A stretch of DNA of 64,000 bases from Verrucomicrobiales bacterium. Lineage in GTDB: Bacteria > Verrucomicrobiota > Verrucomicrobiia > Limisphaerales > CAIMTB01. Shown here piece by piece: positions 33,402 to 41,981 of the stretch. The stretch's first letter is position 1, and each line of letters starts with the position of its first letter. Both the position numbers and the translations under genes were made by a program. The notes under the pieces were generated by a model. That model was not told the origin of the DNA. It saw only the letters and a list, made by a program, of their open reading frames with translations, and searched no databases. The stretch spans positions 19,410-83,409 of the forward strand of contig JAEUHG010000087.1 of NCBI GenBank assembly GCA_016795425.1, written 5' to 3'.

Positions 33402-35477
33402 ATGAGGCCTGCCTGGCGTTCCTTTCACTTCTACGCGGCTCTCTCCATGCTGTGCGCGGGGGGAGGTCAGTGCGTTCAAGCCAATGAACCCCGGCGTGTG
33501 GTCGTGACGATGGCCTCCGACTCCGGGCCGGGGTCGCTGCGGACGGCCATCGAGACTTTGAATCTTCAAGGTGGGGGTGAGATTGATCTGCGTTCCGTCC
33601 CTGGGGCCATTCTCCTGGAAAGCGCCTTACCTGAGGTACGGGTCCACTTGCGATTGTTGGGGCCCCCAGAATCCGAGCCGGCCCTTCGGATTGATGGGCA
33701 GGGCAAATCTTCGATCCTCGTCATTGGCAGCGGAGCCACCTGTGAGGTCAACCGCTTAATCCTGACTCGCGGATTCGCCGGGGAGGGGCATCAGGGAGCC
33801 GCGATTTCTAATGCCGGCACCGTGGTGTTGAGGGAATGCGAACTGACGGGGAACCGGACTTCGGGCGGCCGTGGTGGGGCGATCTTCAACCGGGGGGATG
33901 TTGAAATCATCGGAGGAACCTTTCAGTCGAATGTGGTGGAAGGCGTGTCGGCTGCGACGTCGAACCTTGGACCGGGCGACGGGTTCGGCGGCGCCTTGTT
34001 TCAGGAGGCCGGTTCCTTCGCGGCGACCGGGACGTCGTTTGCTTTCAATCGCGCGGTCGGCGGTGTCGGGAATTCTGGCTTCGACGCGCCGTTCGCTGGA
34101 AACGCCGCGGGCGGCGCCATTTATAGTCAGGCGGGGAACCTGCGGCTCATTCAATGCCGCGTGGAAGGCAACGCTGCCGTTGGAGGAGCGGGAGGAAGCA
34201 GCGAATTCGGCGCGGGAGCTGGCGGCTTGGGCCGAGGTGGCGTGCTTTATGTCCACCTGGGAAACGTTGAAATGGGCGACTGCGAATTCCGATCGAACCT
34301 CGCGGAGGGCGGAGCCGGAGGCGGGGCAAGGAATGGATCACTAGGCGAGGCCACCGGGAATGGGGGAGACGGGGCGGGCGCGGTGGTGTTTTGCCAATCG
34401 GCAGCGCTGGAGATCTATCGGTGCCTGGTGGTTTCGAACGTTTGCCGTGGCGGTCGTGGGAGCAGCGGAAAGAATGGTGGCGTGGGGGCGAACGCCTTTG
34501 GCGGCGCCATCTACGAGCAGGACGGAGCCATCGAGATGCGACAGTGTCTGCTGCAGGGCAACCAGGTGTTGGGCGGCCTTCAGGGCGGAGGTGCCCGACG
34601 CATGGGTGCGCCGGGGAACGCGTGGGGCGGAGCCATGGTGGTTCGTGGAGGAGGCCTGACGATCGAGAATTGCACTGTCGCGTGTAACCTGGCACAGGGC
34701 GCGGACGCCTACGACAGCAGCCTCGTGGGATCGCCCGCGCCTCTCGTGAGCGTTGCCGGCGGAGGCGGTCTGGCGGTGGGCACTTTGGGTGGCGTTACTC
34801 CGGTTCACGAACCTCAGGTGGAACTTCGGTTCTCCACGCTGACCGACAACCAGGTCGAGCCGTCGCGCACCTTCATCCAGAAGCCATTTGTTTTGTCCCA
34901 GGTTCTCACCAATGGCTGGGTCAACGGAGGCGGTCTGTTTGCCACCGACGGCATGGTGACGTTGGCGGGGGTGATCTGCGCCGGCAATCGATCCGACACC
35001 AACGCCGATGTGGGCGGCTACGTGGCCAGTCGGCTTGCCAATTTGATTGGCAGTCGCGGCACGGCGGCGGGGTTGGCCAATCACGACCTGATCGGCGTCG
35101 ATCCTCGGCTAGGGCCCCTGGCGGATCACGGGGGCCCGACGTGGACCTATTCCTTGCTCCCTGGCAGCCCGGCGTTGGATGCCATTCGCTCGGGGACGAC
35201 GCTTGCCGAAGATCAGCGCGGAGCGGGTCGACCGATGGGCTCGGGCTGGGACCTAGGGGCGTTCGAGGCCGGACCACGGATCCTAAGCCTTCGATTGGAC
35301 CCCGATGGGGCGGGACGAATCGAGGTGCCGACGGCCGTCGCGACCCAGGTGGTCCTGGAATATTCCCAGGACCTGCGGAATTGGACGCCGTTGGGTACGG
35401 TGGCTGAGGGTTCGATGTTCCGGGACCCAGTCCAACGAGCAGAGGCCTATTATCGCCTCCGAGTTCCCGGGCTTTGA
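33402..35477 (+). CDS. Secreted right-handed beta-helix protein, choice-of-anchor-Q type
   Basis: 691 residues from the ATG at 33402, with an N-terminal signal (FYAALSMLCAGGGQCVQA). Gly/Asn-rich repeats such as GGAIFNRGDVEIIGGTFQSN, GGALFQEAGSFAATGTSFAFN and GGAIYSQAGNLRLIQCRVEGN form a right-handed parallel beta-helix of the kind seen in polymorphic outer-membrane proteins. The block NLIGSRGTA...GVDPRLGPLADHGGPTWTYSLLPGSPALDA...GSGWDLGAFEAG is the 'choice-of-anchor Q' segment. The last 60 residues form a small beta-sandwich ending YYRLRVPGL, shared in outline with two other secreted proteins in this window. It could be an adhesin or a carbohydrate-active protein; no catalytic residues are evident. 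Confidence 0.85.
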   Translation: MRPAWRSFHFYAALSMLCAGGGQCVQANEPRRVVVTMASDSGPGSLRTAIETLNLQGGGEIDLRSVPGAILLESALPEVRVHLRLLGPPESEPALRIDGQGKSSILVIGSGATCEVNRLILTRGFAGEGHQGAAISNAGTVVLRECELTGNRTSGGRGGAIFNRGDVEIIGGTFQSNVVEGVSAATSNLGPGDGFGGALFQEAGSFAATGTSFAFNRAVGGVGNSGFDAPFAGNAAGGAIYSQAGNLRLIQCRVEGNAAVGGAGGSSEFGAGAGGLGRGGVLYVHLGNVEMGDCEFRSNLAEGGAGGGARNGSLGEATGNGGDGAGAVVFCQSAALEIYRCLVVSNVCRGGRGSSGKNGGVGANAFGGAIYEQDGAIEMRQCLLQGNQVLGGLQGGGARRMGAPGNAWGGAMVVRGGGLTIENCTVACNLAQGADAYDSSLVGSPAPLVSVAGGGGLAVGTLGGVTPVHEPQVELRFSTLTDNQVEPSRTFIQKPFVLSQVLTNGWVNGGGLFATDGMVTLAGVICAGNRSDTNADVGGYVASRLANLIGSRGTAAGLANHDLIGVDPRLGPLADHGGPTWTYSLLPGSPALDAIRSGTTLAEDQRGAGRPMGSGWDLGAFEAGPRILSLRLDPDGAGRIEVPTAVATQVVLEYSQDLRNWTPLGTVAEGSMFRDPVQRAEAYYRLRVPGL

Positions 35478-35507
35478 AGGGTTGGGACGGGCACCACGGG
35501 TTGAGGG

Positions 35508-36848
35508 TCAGAGCGCCAGTGTCTTCCCCGGAATCGGATAGGGATAACGCCCTTGGGCATCCGCTTGAACGGGGGCGGGATCGTCGAGGGATTGGAGACG
35601 CTCGAGGTTGGGCGCGAGTTCGAGATTCGAGGCCAACGCCTGTTCGTAAGAGACGGGCTGTCCGGAGTCGGCGGCCATGCGGCCCATGATGGCGACGAGG
35701 CAAGCTTTGGCGCCACGCTCGGCTTCGTTGTAAGGCTTGTTGTTGCGAATCGCCTCGAACAATTCGTCGTGTTCCGCCTGGTAGGGATCCCACGGAGCTC
35801 CGCTCCAGCGCCAGATCTCGTTCTCCGCAGTCTGGACGTGATTGCGGTAAAGGCGGGGCTTGGGGGCGGCCAGGCTTTCCATCAGGACGGCGGATCCCTT
35901 GGTGCCGTGGGCGAGGTCGCTGAAGATGTCCCAGGTTTGGTTGATATGCCGTCCCTGGGCGAAGAGTTTGGTGCCGTCGGCGAAGGTGTATTCGACGACA
36001 TAATCGTCGAGCATCTGGTCGGGCTCGGTCCGGGCGACGCGAGATCCGTGGCCCTGGGCGACGGTGGGGAGCGCGTTCTTGGCCCAGCAGCAGACATCGA
36101 TGTTGTGAATCAACCAGTCGACGAAGAACGAGGCATTGAGCCAGGGAAAGGAATTATAGTTTCGGATCTGGTGGGCGAGTTCGGTTTCCCCCGGCTGCCT
36201 CGGGCTGTAGCCGACGGCCCCGTGCATGCGATAAGTGCGGAGGAGGACGAGGTCGCCGATGGCCCCATCGTGAATGCGGCGAATGACCTCCTGGCGGGGC
36301 TTGTCATGACGCCACATCAGGCCGGTGGCGATCTTGAGGTTCTTTTGCTTGGCCACCTCGGCCGCGCGCAAGACGCGGCGAATGCCTGGGGCATCGACCG
36401 CAAACGATTTTTCCATGAAGACATGGACGCCCTTCTCCACTGCGTACTCGAGGTGGATAGGGCGAAAGCCGGCGGGAGTGGCGAGGATGACGAGTCCGTT
36501 CCTGGGGAGGCAATCGATGGCTTTTTTGAAGGCGTCGAAGCCGATGAACCGTTGATCGGGCGGGACCTGGGTGCGCTCGCTGAATTGGCGTTTAAGCGCG
36601 TCGTGACTTCCGGCGAGGCGGTTCTCGAAGACATCCGCCATGGCGACGAGGCGTGCCGGGCCCTGGGTGGCCAGGGCATTGGCGGCCGCGCCGGTACCGC
36701 GTCCACCACAACCCACCAGAGCGACATCGATCGTTCCGTCTTCGGCCGCATACGCCCCGACCTCAATGGCCCGTGTGAGGGCTGCGGAGGCGGTGGCGGC
36801 GAGCGAGGATTTCAGGAAGGAGCGACGGGAGGGTGGGTGGGTGGTCAT
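35508..36848 (-). CDS. Tat-exported Gfo/Idh/MocA family oxidoreductase, copy 1
   Basis: 446 residues. A twin-arginine signal (SRRSFLKSSLAATASAALTRA) precedes an NAD(P)-binding fold (IDVALVGCGGRGTGAAANAL) and the family motif VFMEKSFAVD, where canonical members have EKP. The C-terminal alpha/beta domain is complete (WLIHNIDVCCWAKNALP...). It is a close paralog of the gene at 37778-39118: identical in blocks such as FIGFDAFKKAID, HLEYAVEKGV and KPYNEAERGAK. It is the third gene of a minus-strand group after a TIM-barrel protein. These proteins are numerous in Verrucomicrobia and act on sugars or glycosides; the substrate is not readable. Confidence 0.92.
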   Translation of the reverse strand: MTTHPPSRRSFLKSSLAATASAALTRAIEVGAYAAEDGTIDVALVGCGGRGTGAAANALATQGPARLVAMADVFENRLAGSHDALKRQFSERTQVPPDQRFIGFDAFKKAIDCLPRNGLVILATPAGFRPIHLEYAVEKGVHVFMEKSFAVDAPGIRRVLRAAEVAKQKNLKIATGLMWRHDKPRQEVIRRIHDGAIGDLVLLRTYRMHGAVGYSPRQPGETELAHQIRNYNSFPWLNASFFVDWLIHNIDVCCWAKNALPTVAQGHGSRVARTEPDQMLDDYVVEYTFADGTKLFAQGRHINQTWDIFSDLAHGTKGSAVLMESLAAPKPRLYRNHVQTAENEIWRWSGAPWDPYQAEHDELFEAIRNNKPYNEAERGAKACLVAIMGRMAADSGQPVSYEQALASNLELAPNLERLQSLDDPAPVQADAQGRYPYPIPGKTLAL

Positions 36849-36858
36849 GATCGTTGGA

Positions 36859-37713
36859 TCATGCCGGGCGGATCAGGTAGTTCCGGGACCGTGCCAGGGC
36901 ATTGGACATGGCGTCTGGAGCGACATACCCGTGCATGAACAAGTTGAGGTACCAGGGGTATTGAATGGCGGCCAAGGCATCCAGCCAGGGCCGGAAATCG
37001 GCGGGACCAATGCCGGGAAGTTGGCGCATCGCCGCCCCGTTCTGCCAGGCGTAGAAGAAGAGCAATTGCTTGCCGGCGATCCGGATGGCTTCAGGCACCG
37101 AGGCCCCGAGCGCCTGGAGATGGTACGGCGCGAGCGCGATTCCCACGCGCGGATATTTGTTGAGATCGACGAATGCCTTGAGGGAGTCGGTGGTGTCGAG
37201 CAGGGCGTTGGTGTGGTTTTCGATGGCCAGCCAGGAGTTGTTCTTCTCGGCGAGTTCCGCCAGGGGGGCCAAGCCTTCCAGGAAGGCGGCCATGCGGCTC
37301 GACAGTTCGTTGGGTGGGCATGCCGGGCCGCTGCCTTGCACCGCGACTCCGCCGCCCGCGTCGCCCAGGAACTGGGCATATTTCTCGTAACCGCCGACGT
37401 AGGTGCTGAAGGCGTAGAGTTTGAGTCGGGAGCGGGCGAGCAGATCGCGAAGCCCAGCGCCTCCAAGTCGGCGCGCCGCGTCGTCCAGATGTTGGCAGCC
37501 TTCGTAGCCGCTCCAGATATCGATGGCTTCGAAGCCGAGTCCCGAGATGCGTTCACACGCCTGCTCCAGAGTGAGTTCCTTGAAGAGCAGAGAGGACGCC
37601 GAGAGACGCAAATTGCGACGGCGGGGACGCGAGGAACAAGCCGTCCATTGGGTGGCAGCAGTCCCAAGCGTCAGGGCGGCGGTGGCGGTTTGGACGAAGC
37701 GACGTCGATTCAT
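36859..37713 (-). CDS. Tat-exported TIM-barrel protein (xylose isomerase-like)
   Basis: 284 residues from the ATG at 37713, beginning MNRRRFVQTATAALTLG, a twin-arginine signal followed by ACSS, a possible lipobox. The mature part begins NLRLSASSLLFKELTLEQACERISGLGFEAIDIW, the usual first strand and helix of sugar-phosphate isomerase/epimerase-like (AP endonuclease 2) barrels. Glu in WLAIENHTNALLDT and the PRVGIALAPYHLQ segment occupy the metal-site strands, but the His/Asp set is incomplete (GIALAP where GxxxDxxH is usual), so isomerase activity is uncertain. It sits between two Gfo/Idh paralogs, 10 bases before the downstream one, and suggests a sugar-processing unit. Confidence 0.82.
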   Translation of the reverse strand: MNRRRFVQTATAALTLGTAATQWTACSSRPRRRNLRLSASSLLFKELTLEQACERISGLGFEAIDIWSGYEGCQHLDDAARRLGGAGLRDLLARSRLKLYAFSTYVGGYEKYAQFLGDAGGGVAVQGSGPACPPNELSSRMAAFLEGLAPLAELAEKNNSWLAIENHTNALLDTTDSLKAFVDLNKYPRVGIALAPYHLQALGASVPEAIRIAGKQLLFFYAWQNGAAMRQLPGIGPADFRPWLDALAAIQYPWYLNLFMHGYVAPDAMSNALARSRNYLIRPA

Positions 37714-37777
37714 GTCATTCGGATTAGCCGAGGAGGCGACCAGGAGGCGAGCCCGAACCCGAGGTGGCGTCTCCGGA

Positions 37778-39118
37778 TCAGACAATCCCGGATTGGCCGG
37801 GAGCCGGAATCGGGTAACGCCCGGAGGCGTCGGGTTGCACCGGTGCCGGGCTGTCGAGCGTCTGGAATTGGTCGAGACCCGGGGCGAGTTCGACGTTCGA
37901 GGCCAGGGCGTCGTCCCAGGTGATTTGCTTGCCGCTCTCGATGGCCAGGCGGCCTAGGATCCCGACCATGGACGCTTTGGCGCAGCGTTCCGCCTCATTG
38001 TAAGGTTTGTCCTCGCGGATGGCCGTCATGAGCAGGTCCCACTCTTCCTGATAGGCATTGTGGGCCGGGCCTTTCCACTGCCAGAGGACGTTGTCCGACG
38101 ACTGGACATGGTTTTTGAACAGGCGCGGCTTGGAGATGCCCTCGCCGAGTTCAGCGGAACCCTTCGTGCCATGGATGACGCAGCCCCAGTAATCATGGCA
38201 GCTGTTCATGTGGCGTCCTTGAGCCACGAGGCGCGTGCCGTCCGCAAAGGAATACTCGACCATGTAAAGGTCGAACAATTGGTCCGGTTCGGTGCGGACA
38301 CGGCGAGCCCCTTGGCCCTGGGCGGATACCGGCCAGGCGCCCTTGACCATGCAGCAGACGTCCAGATTGTGAATGAGCCAATCGAGAAGGAAGCTTCCGT
38401 TGAGCCACGTGAAGTTTGAGTAGTTCCTGATTTGGTGGGCGAGTTCCGATTCCCCGGCGCGGCGCGCTGCAAAACCGACTGAGCCGTGCATGCGGTAGGC
38501 GTAGGCGGTGATGACATCGCCAATGGTCCCGTCACGTATTTGGCGAACCGCTTCTTCGAGGGGCTTCGAATGTCGACTCATGAGGCCGCCGGCGATCTTC
38601 AGGTTCTTGGCCTTGGCGGCCTCGCCAGCCCGCAGCACGCGGCGCACGCCCGGAGCATCCACGGCGAACGATTTCTCCATGAAAATGTTCACGCCCTTCT
38701 CCACCGCGTACTCCAGGTGCATGGGGCGAAAGGCAGGCGGCGTCGTCAGGATCACCACTCCGTTTTTCGGCAGCCGATCGATCGCTTTCTTGAAGGCATC
38801 GAAACCGATGAACTGCGCCTCGGGTGTCGCCTGCATTTTCTCGGGGAACTGTTTCTTCAGCGTGTCGGCGCTGGAATTCAGCCGGTCCGGCAGAACATCG
38901 GCCATGGCCACCAGGCGGGTGGGGCCACTGGTGGAAAGCGCGTTGGCGACGGCCCCGGTGCCGCGACCTCCGCAGCCCACGATCGCAACGTCGATCGTGC
39001 CGTCATCGGCGGCGCCGGTACGGCCAGCGATTCCCGACGACAGCGCAGCGGCGCCGAGCGCGGATGTTTTCAGGAAGGCGCGGCGGGAAGTGGGTGCGAC
39101 GAAGGGGCTTGAATTCAT
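37778..39118 (-). CDS. Tat-exported Gfo/Idh/MocA family oxidoreductase, copy 2
   Basis: 446 residues, the same length as copy 1. Twin-arginine signal SRRAFLKTSALGAAALSSGIAGRTGA, dinucleotide fold IDVAIVGCGGRGTGAVANAL and VFMEKS-like IFMEKSFAVDAPGVRRVLRAGE. Active-site region HLEYAVEKGVNIFMEKS. It leads the minus-strand group copy 2, TIM-barrel, copy 1 (64-base and 10-base gaps). Conservation with copy 1 over the full length shows duplication with divergence; they may act on successive or related substrates. Confidence 0.92.
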   Translation of the reverse strand: MNSSPFVAPTSRRAFLKTSALGAAALSSGIAGRTGAADDGTIDVAIVGCGGRGTGAVANALSTSGPTRLVAMADVLPDRLNSSADTLKKQFPEKMQATPEAQFIGFDAFKKAIDRLPKNGVVILTTPPAFRPMHLEYAVEKGVNIFMEKSFAVDAPGVRRVLRAGEAAKAKNLKIAGGLMSRHSKPLEEAVRQIRDGTIGDVITAYAYRMHGSVGFAARRAGESELAHQIRNYSNFTWLNGSFLLDWLIHNLDVCCMVKGAWPVSAQGQGARRVRTEPDQLFDLYMVEYSFADGTRLVAQGRHMNSCHDYWGCVIHGTKGSAELGEGISKPRLFKNHVQSSDNVLWQWKGPAHNAYQEEWDLLMTAIREDKPYNEAERCAKASMVGILGRLAIESGKQITWDDALASNVELAPGLDQFQTLDSPAPVQPDASGRYPIPAPGQSGIV

Positions 39119-39321
39119 GATGGCTGGCCTGAGGTTTTGCCTCTTTGAGCCCCGACACGGAACGAAGGAGTGGCGAGTTGGGAGAGGGAGGTCCGAGGGC
39201 GGGTCGCGCGGGTCCCGTGGGGCCTACCCCTTTCGGGGCACGATTTCGACCCGAATTTCCCTTGCGCACGCCCACCAAGGAAGCCTTAGGATGCTAAATC
39301 GTTTAATTAACGAAAATTCTT

Positions 39322-39918
39322 ATGAGTGAATTTTTAATGACCCGTGTCGGTGTTTGTTCCAAAGGGCCGGTCCTGCAGTTGGCGGTCGTCTGTGCGCTTC
39401 TAGCCGGCACCTGCGCCAGCCGCGGTGAGGTCGTCGGGAGCTTCGTTCTCAACGGGGACGGTACGGTGACCTATTTCTACGAGGTGGATAATCGGGCTGG
39501 GCTGTTCGATATCTCCTTGTGGTCCCTGGAGTTTCCCTTTGCGACGCCCGACTGGGAGATGCTCGATACTTTCTCCGGCGGGGACGTGGAAGTGCCTAAT
39601 ACAGGCTGGTTTGCCAATGGGGGTCTTCCTGTGACCGGGGAATCGGCGCAGGACTTTTTGTCGTTGGATCCCGCCTCTGACGTGCTTTTGGGGGAGACGC
39701 TGGTTGGTTTTTCGTTCACCAGCCGGTTTTTGCCGGGATCGATCCTCTACCGGGAGTTCTCGGCGCAGGGCGAGTCGGTGAGTGGTTTAACGATCGGACC
39801 GGTGATCACCACGCCTGTTCCGGAAGGCGAAGCGTGGTTGGCGGGCCTTGCCTTGGCGGGAGTCGCCGGGGCGGCCGTTGTGCAGCGGCGGGGCCGGACC
39901 TCCCTGCGTGCTTCCTGA
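39322..39918 (+). CDS. Exported protein with a PEP-CTERM-like sorting tail
   Basis: 198 residues (an ATG at 39337 is an alternative start). Signal peptide LQLAVVCALLAGTCAS, a beta-rich middle beginning GSFVLNGDGTVTYFYEVDN, and a C-terminal VPEGEAWLAGLALAGVAGAAVVQRRGR: a VPE motif, a hydrophobic helix and an Arg-rich end. That is the exosortase-recognition pattern, though the motif is PEG where PEP is standard. Anchoring and release by an exosortase (not in the window) is inferred. The upstream ~30 bases are unusually AT-rich (TTTAATTAACGAAAATTCTT) for this genome. Confidence 0.72.
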   Translation: MSEFLMTRVGVCSKGPVLQLAVVCALLAGTCASRGEVVGSFVLNGDGTVTYFYEVDNRAGLFDISLWSLEFPFATPDWEMLDTFSGGDVEVPNTGWFANGGLPVTGESAQDFLSLDPASDVLLGETLVGFSFTSRFLPGSILYREFSAQGESVSGLTIGPVITTPVPEGEAWLAGLALAGVAGAAVVQRRGRTSLRAS

Positions 39919-39954
39919 AGCGGGTCGACCTCAACCAGGTATCCCTTGCCGAAC

Positions 39955-41979
39955 ATGAAATCCGCTCCTCGAACGTTCCGTGCCTTGGCCGTTGGCTTGT
40001 TTTGCTTTTGCTGGGTCATCCGTGCCGGAGCCTTGCCGGCGATCCAGAACCTCGTGGTTCAACCCACGCCGCTGACGGTCGGCAACGCCGTCGATATTTC
40101 GGTGAATGCGACGGATGTCGCCCAAGCCACCGCCACCGTTGATTTCCGACCGTGGTCCACGCGGGTTCTGCGGGTGACGCTGAGTCTGCAGGCTGGGCAA
40201 TGGAAGGGCGCTGGATTGGTTCCTGCGGATTTGGTGCCTCCGGGCGGTGCCGAGGCGACCGTGAAGGTCCTGGTGTTTAACGCGGCGCGGCAGTTCGCCG
40301 AGCGCACCCTTCGGGTGGCAGTTCTTCGGCAGTCCGGCATCACCGCAGTGTACAATCCCGGCAACGGCGTTTTGACGGTTACAGGCAATGATCTGGACAA
40401 CCAGATCACGGTGAGTCGCGACGGGGCGGGGAGTCTCCGCGTGAACAACGGCAGCGTGCCGATCACCGGGGGAGTGGCGACCGTGGCGAATTCGACATTG
40501 ATCCGGGTGTTGGGACTGGGGGGACACGATCAGCTGACGCTTGATTCCGCCAATGGCCCATTGCCGTCGGGGGATCTGCAGGGTGGGGCCGGCAACGATG
40601 TTCTGACGGGCGGCCCCGCGAGCGACGATCTCGATGGGGGACCGGGGGCGGACACGTTGGCGGGGCGCGGGGGAAATGATCGAATGTTTGGCGGACCCGA
40701 CCCCGATGCTTTGATTTGGAATCCGGGGGACGGCAGTGACGTGGTGGAAGGGCAGGCAGGGACCGACGTGCTCCGGTTCAACGGCAGTGCGGCCTCCGAG
40801 ACCATTGATGTCTCGGCCAATGGCGCCCGCCTGCGCTTCTTTCGGAACGTGGCCAACGTGGTCATGGATTGCGATGACGTGGAGGAGGTTCAATTCCATG
40901 CCTTAGGTGGATCCGATATTATTACCGTCAACAGCCTGGTGGGAACGGACGTCACTCGGGTCGATCTCGACTTGGCATCGGTGGCCGATACGGGAGTTGG
41001 CGACGGTCAGGCGGATACCGTGGTGGTGAGTGGTTCGCAGGGTAACGACGTCGTAACCCTCCTGGAGACGGCCGGTGAGTTGCAGGTCAATGGATTGAGC
41101 GCCGCGCTGAGGATCCGGGCTGCCGAGGGATCGAATGATCAACTGGCCTTCCAGGCGCAGGGCGGCGACGACGTCGTCAATGCGAGCGGATTGCCGGCGG
41201 GACGGATCGGACTGGTAATCAACGGTGGGTTGGGTGCGGATCTGCTCATCGGCAGCGCCGGCAACGACCTCATTGCTGGCGGTGATGGGAACGATACGGT
41301 GCTTGCCGGGGGCGGGGACGACCAACTGGTTTGGAATCCGGGAGACGACAACGATGTCTTCGAAGGCCAAGCCGGGGCCGACGTGATGATCTTCAACGGA
41401 GCGAACGTCTCGGAAAACATCAACATCTCGGCGAATGGCGGTCGGGTCATCTTCTTTCGCAATATCGCCAACGTGGTGATGGACCTGAATGACATGGAAA
41501 CGATTCGTTACCACGCCTTGGGCGGGGCGGATACCGTGGTCGTCAACGACCTGAGCGGAACCGACGTTGTGGACGTCGACATCGATCTGGCCAATCCGGC
41601 GGCATCGGGCAACGGCGATGGGCAGTCGGATTCCGTGACTGTACAAGGCACATCGGGCGATGATGTCGTGCTGGTTTTTGGCGACGCAACTGGCGTCACC
41701 GTGATTGGCTTGGCGGCGCAAGTGCACATCGGCGGCAGCGAGGTTGCCAACGATCGCCTGGTGATCAATGCGCTTGCCGGAGATGATGTGGTCGAGGCCT
41801 CCGGCCTGCCCGATGGGCATCTCCGATTGGTGGCCGACGGCGGCGAGGGCAACGACATCCTGGTCGGCAGCGGCGGCCCGGATACTCTGTTGGGCGGCCC
41901 GGGAGACGACGTGTTGTTGGGCGGCGACGGACTCGATGTGTTGGACGGTGGTCCGGGCGACGACGTCGAGCTTCAGTGA
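39955..41979 (+). CDS. Exported RTX-like calcium-binding repeat protein with internal duplication
   Basis: 674 residues from the ATG at 39955. N-terminal signal (LAVGLFCFCWVIRAGALP) and an Ig-like first domain, then hemolysin-type Ca-binding nonapeptides (GGAGNDVLTGG, GGPGADTLAGRGGNDRMFGG, GGDGNDTVLAGGGDD, GGPGDDVLLGGDGLDVLDGG). A ~205-residue module is duplicated: LIWNPGDGSDVVEGQAGTDV and LVWNPGDDNDVFEGQAGADV begin the two copies, and VANVVMD and IANVVMD recur at the same offset. An N-terminal signal is atypical for RTX proteins secreted by type I systems, which use C-terminal signals. It starts 37 bases after the PEP-CTERM-like gene. Role: a Ca-dependent surface or matrix protein. Confidence 0.85.
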   Translation: MKSAPRTFRALAVGLFCFCWVIRAGALPAIQNLVVQPTPLTVGNAVDISVNATDVAQATATVDFRPWSTRVLRVTLSLQAGQWKGAGLVPADLVPPGGAEATVKVLVFNAARQFAERTLRVAVLRQSGITAVYNPGNGVLTVTGNDLDNQITVSRDGAGSLRVNNGSVPITGGVATVANSTLIRVLGLGGHDQLTLDSANGPLPSGDLQGGAGNDVLTGGPASDDLDGGPGADTLAGRGGNDRMFGGPDPDALIWNPGDGSDVVEGQAGTDVLRFNGSAASETIDVSANGARLRFFRNVANVVMDCDDVEEVQFHALGGSDIITVNSLVGTDVTRVDLDLASVADTGVGDGQADTVVVSGSQGNDVVTLLETAGELQVNGLSAALRIRAAEGSNDQLAFQAQGGDDVVNASGLPAGRIGLVINGGLGADLLIGSAGNDLIAGGDGNDTVLAGGGDDQLVWNPGDDNDVFEGQAGADVMIFNGANVSENINISANGGRVIFFRNIANVVMDLNDMETIRYHALGGADTVVVNDLSGTDVVDVDIDLANPAASGNGDGQSDSVTVQGTSGDDVVLVFGDATGVTVIGLAAQVHIGGSEVANDRLVINALAGDDVVEASGLPDGHLRLVADGGEGNDILVGSGGPDTLLGGPGDDVLLGGDGLDVLDGGPGDDVELQ

Positions 41980-41981
41980 AT

